Below are positions 63,925 to 64,000 of a DNA stretch of 64,000 nucleotides, piece after piece. How positions within the stretch are numbered: position 1 is the stretch's first letter; the number at the start of each line of letters is the position of its first letter. The notes under the pieces were generated by a model. The model saw only the letters and a program-made list of their open reading frames with translations. It was not told the origin of the DNA and did no database searches. The stretch spans positions 248,001 to 312,000 of the forward strand of contig NZ_BMIK01000001.1 in assembly GCF_014642075.1 (NCBI RefSeq). The letters run 5' to 3'. This stretch comes from Parapedobacter defluvii. GTDB lineage: Bacteria; Bacteroidota; Bacteroidia; Sphingobacteriales; Sphingobacteriaceae. A program made the translations under genes and the position numbers.

Positions 63925-64000
63925 TTAGAAATAACCGGGATTTTGAATGATTTGTGGATTGATATCAACTTCCGATTGGGGAATGGGAAACAACAGGTGG
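63925..64000 (-). CDS. SusD/RagB-family lipoprotein, C-terminal end only
   Basis: The minus strand reads HLLFPIPQSEVDINP and then QIIQNPGYF before a TAA at 63927-63925. This is the standard C-terminus of SusD-like proteins (FPIPxxExxxNPxLxQNPGY). The gene continues beyond the right edge. It shows that another SusC/SusD locus on the minus strand lies next to the SMP-30 pair. Confidence 0.85.
   Translation of the reverse strand, partial: HLLFPIPQSEVDINPQIIQNPGYF

Noticed and set aside
1-64000. CRISPR arrays, tRNA/rRNA genes, IS elements, prophage
   Set aside because: No regularly spaced repeats, no RNA-gene signatures, no transposase, integrase or phage structural proteins were found on either strand.

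Overview
The window comes from a Bacteroidota chromosome, most likely Sphingobacteriaceae-like. The evidence is a SusC/SusD pair, a FecR/ECF-sigma/TonB-receptor relay with an STN domain, many periplasmic glycan hydrolases with signal peptides or lipoboxes, and promoter-like elements of the phylum type (TTTG-N19-TAnnTTTG). I see no rRNA, tRNA, CRISPR array or insertion sequence. Genus placement is inference.

Left arm, 1-14.1 kb: the tail of a FucP-type sugar transporter, then a tightly packed plus-strand operon for rhamnose-rich glycans. It holds two GH78 alpha-L-rhamnosidases, each followed by a GH99-like/CBM9-like protein (a duplicated two-gene module), a DUF5722 protein with GH-A-like acids, an alpha/beta hydrolase and an SGNH hydrolase. 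A further esterase (14.1-15.1 kb) has its own promoter. From 15.2 to 22.5 kb lies a compact set of a different kind: RidA, a 3-hydroxyacyl-CoA-dehydrogenase-like enzyme, a GSA-aminomutase-like aminotransferase, a second dehydrogenase-like protein that has lost key residues, an M19 dipeptidase, a ceramidase-like hydrolase and a D-threonine-aldolase-family enzyme. I read this as a module for beta-amino/beta-hydroxy acids or D-amino-acid conjugates. A GH43 and a Tat-exported GH-like protein follow (22.5-25.8 kb).

Centre, 25.85-46.9 kb: a visibly more AT-rich polysaccharide-utilisation locus. A 300-bp control region with direct repeats precedes SusC and SusD, three Asp-box (BNR) propeller proteins, a DUF4350-like protein, a sulfatase, a DHDPS/NAL-family lyase, an SGNH hydrolase and an SDR. 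A HEAT-like protein, an MFS transporter, an HpcH/HpaI aldolase, an aldo/keto reductase, a Gfo/Idh/MocA oxidoreductase and two more SDRs follow. Together they look like capture, desulfation and trimming at the cell surface, then uptake and oxidative/aldol breakdown of an acidic or deoxy sugar.

Right arm, 46.9-64 kb: a YdjC deacetylase, a second M19 dipeptidase, a cupin-AraC regulator, an acyltransferase, an ankyrin lipoprotein, and an unusual membrane-tethered AraC-TolB-TPR regulator behind a 13-bp direct repeat. Next come a Gfo/Idh/MocA enzyme and an iron-type signalling operon (ECF sigma, FecR, STN-TonB receptor, PepSY protein). The arm ends with a receiver/unknown/CBS-histidine-kinase operon, a DUF4342-like protein coupled to an SMP-30 lipoprotein, and the C-terminus of another SusD at the right edge.
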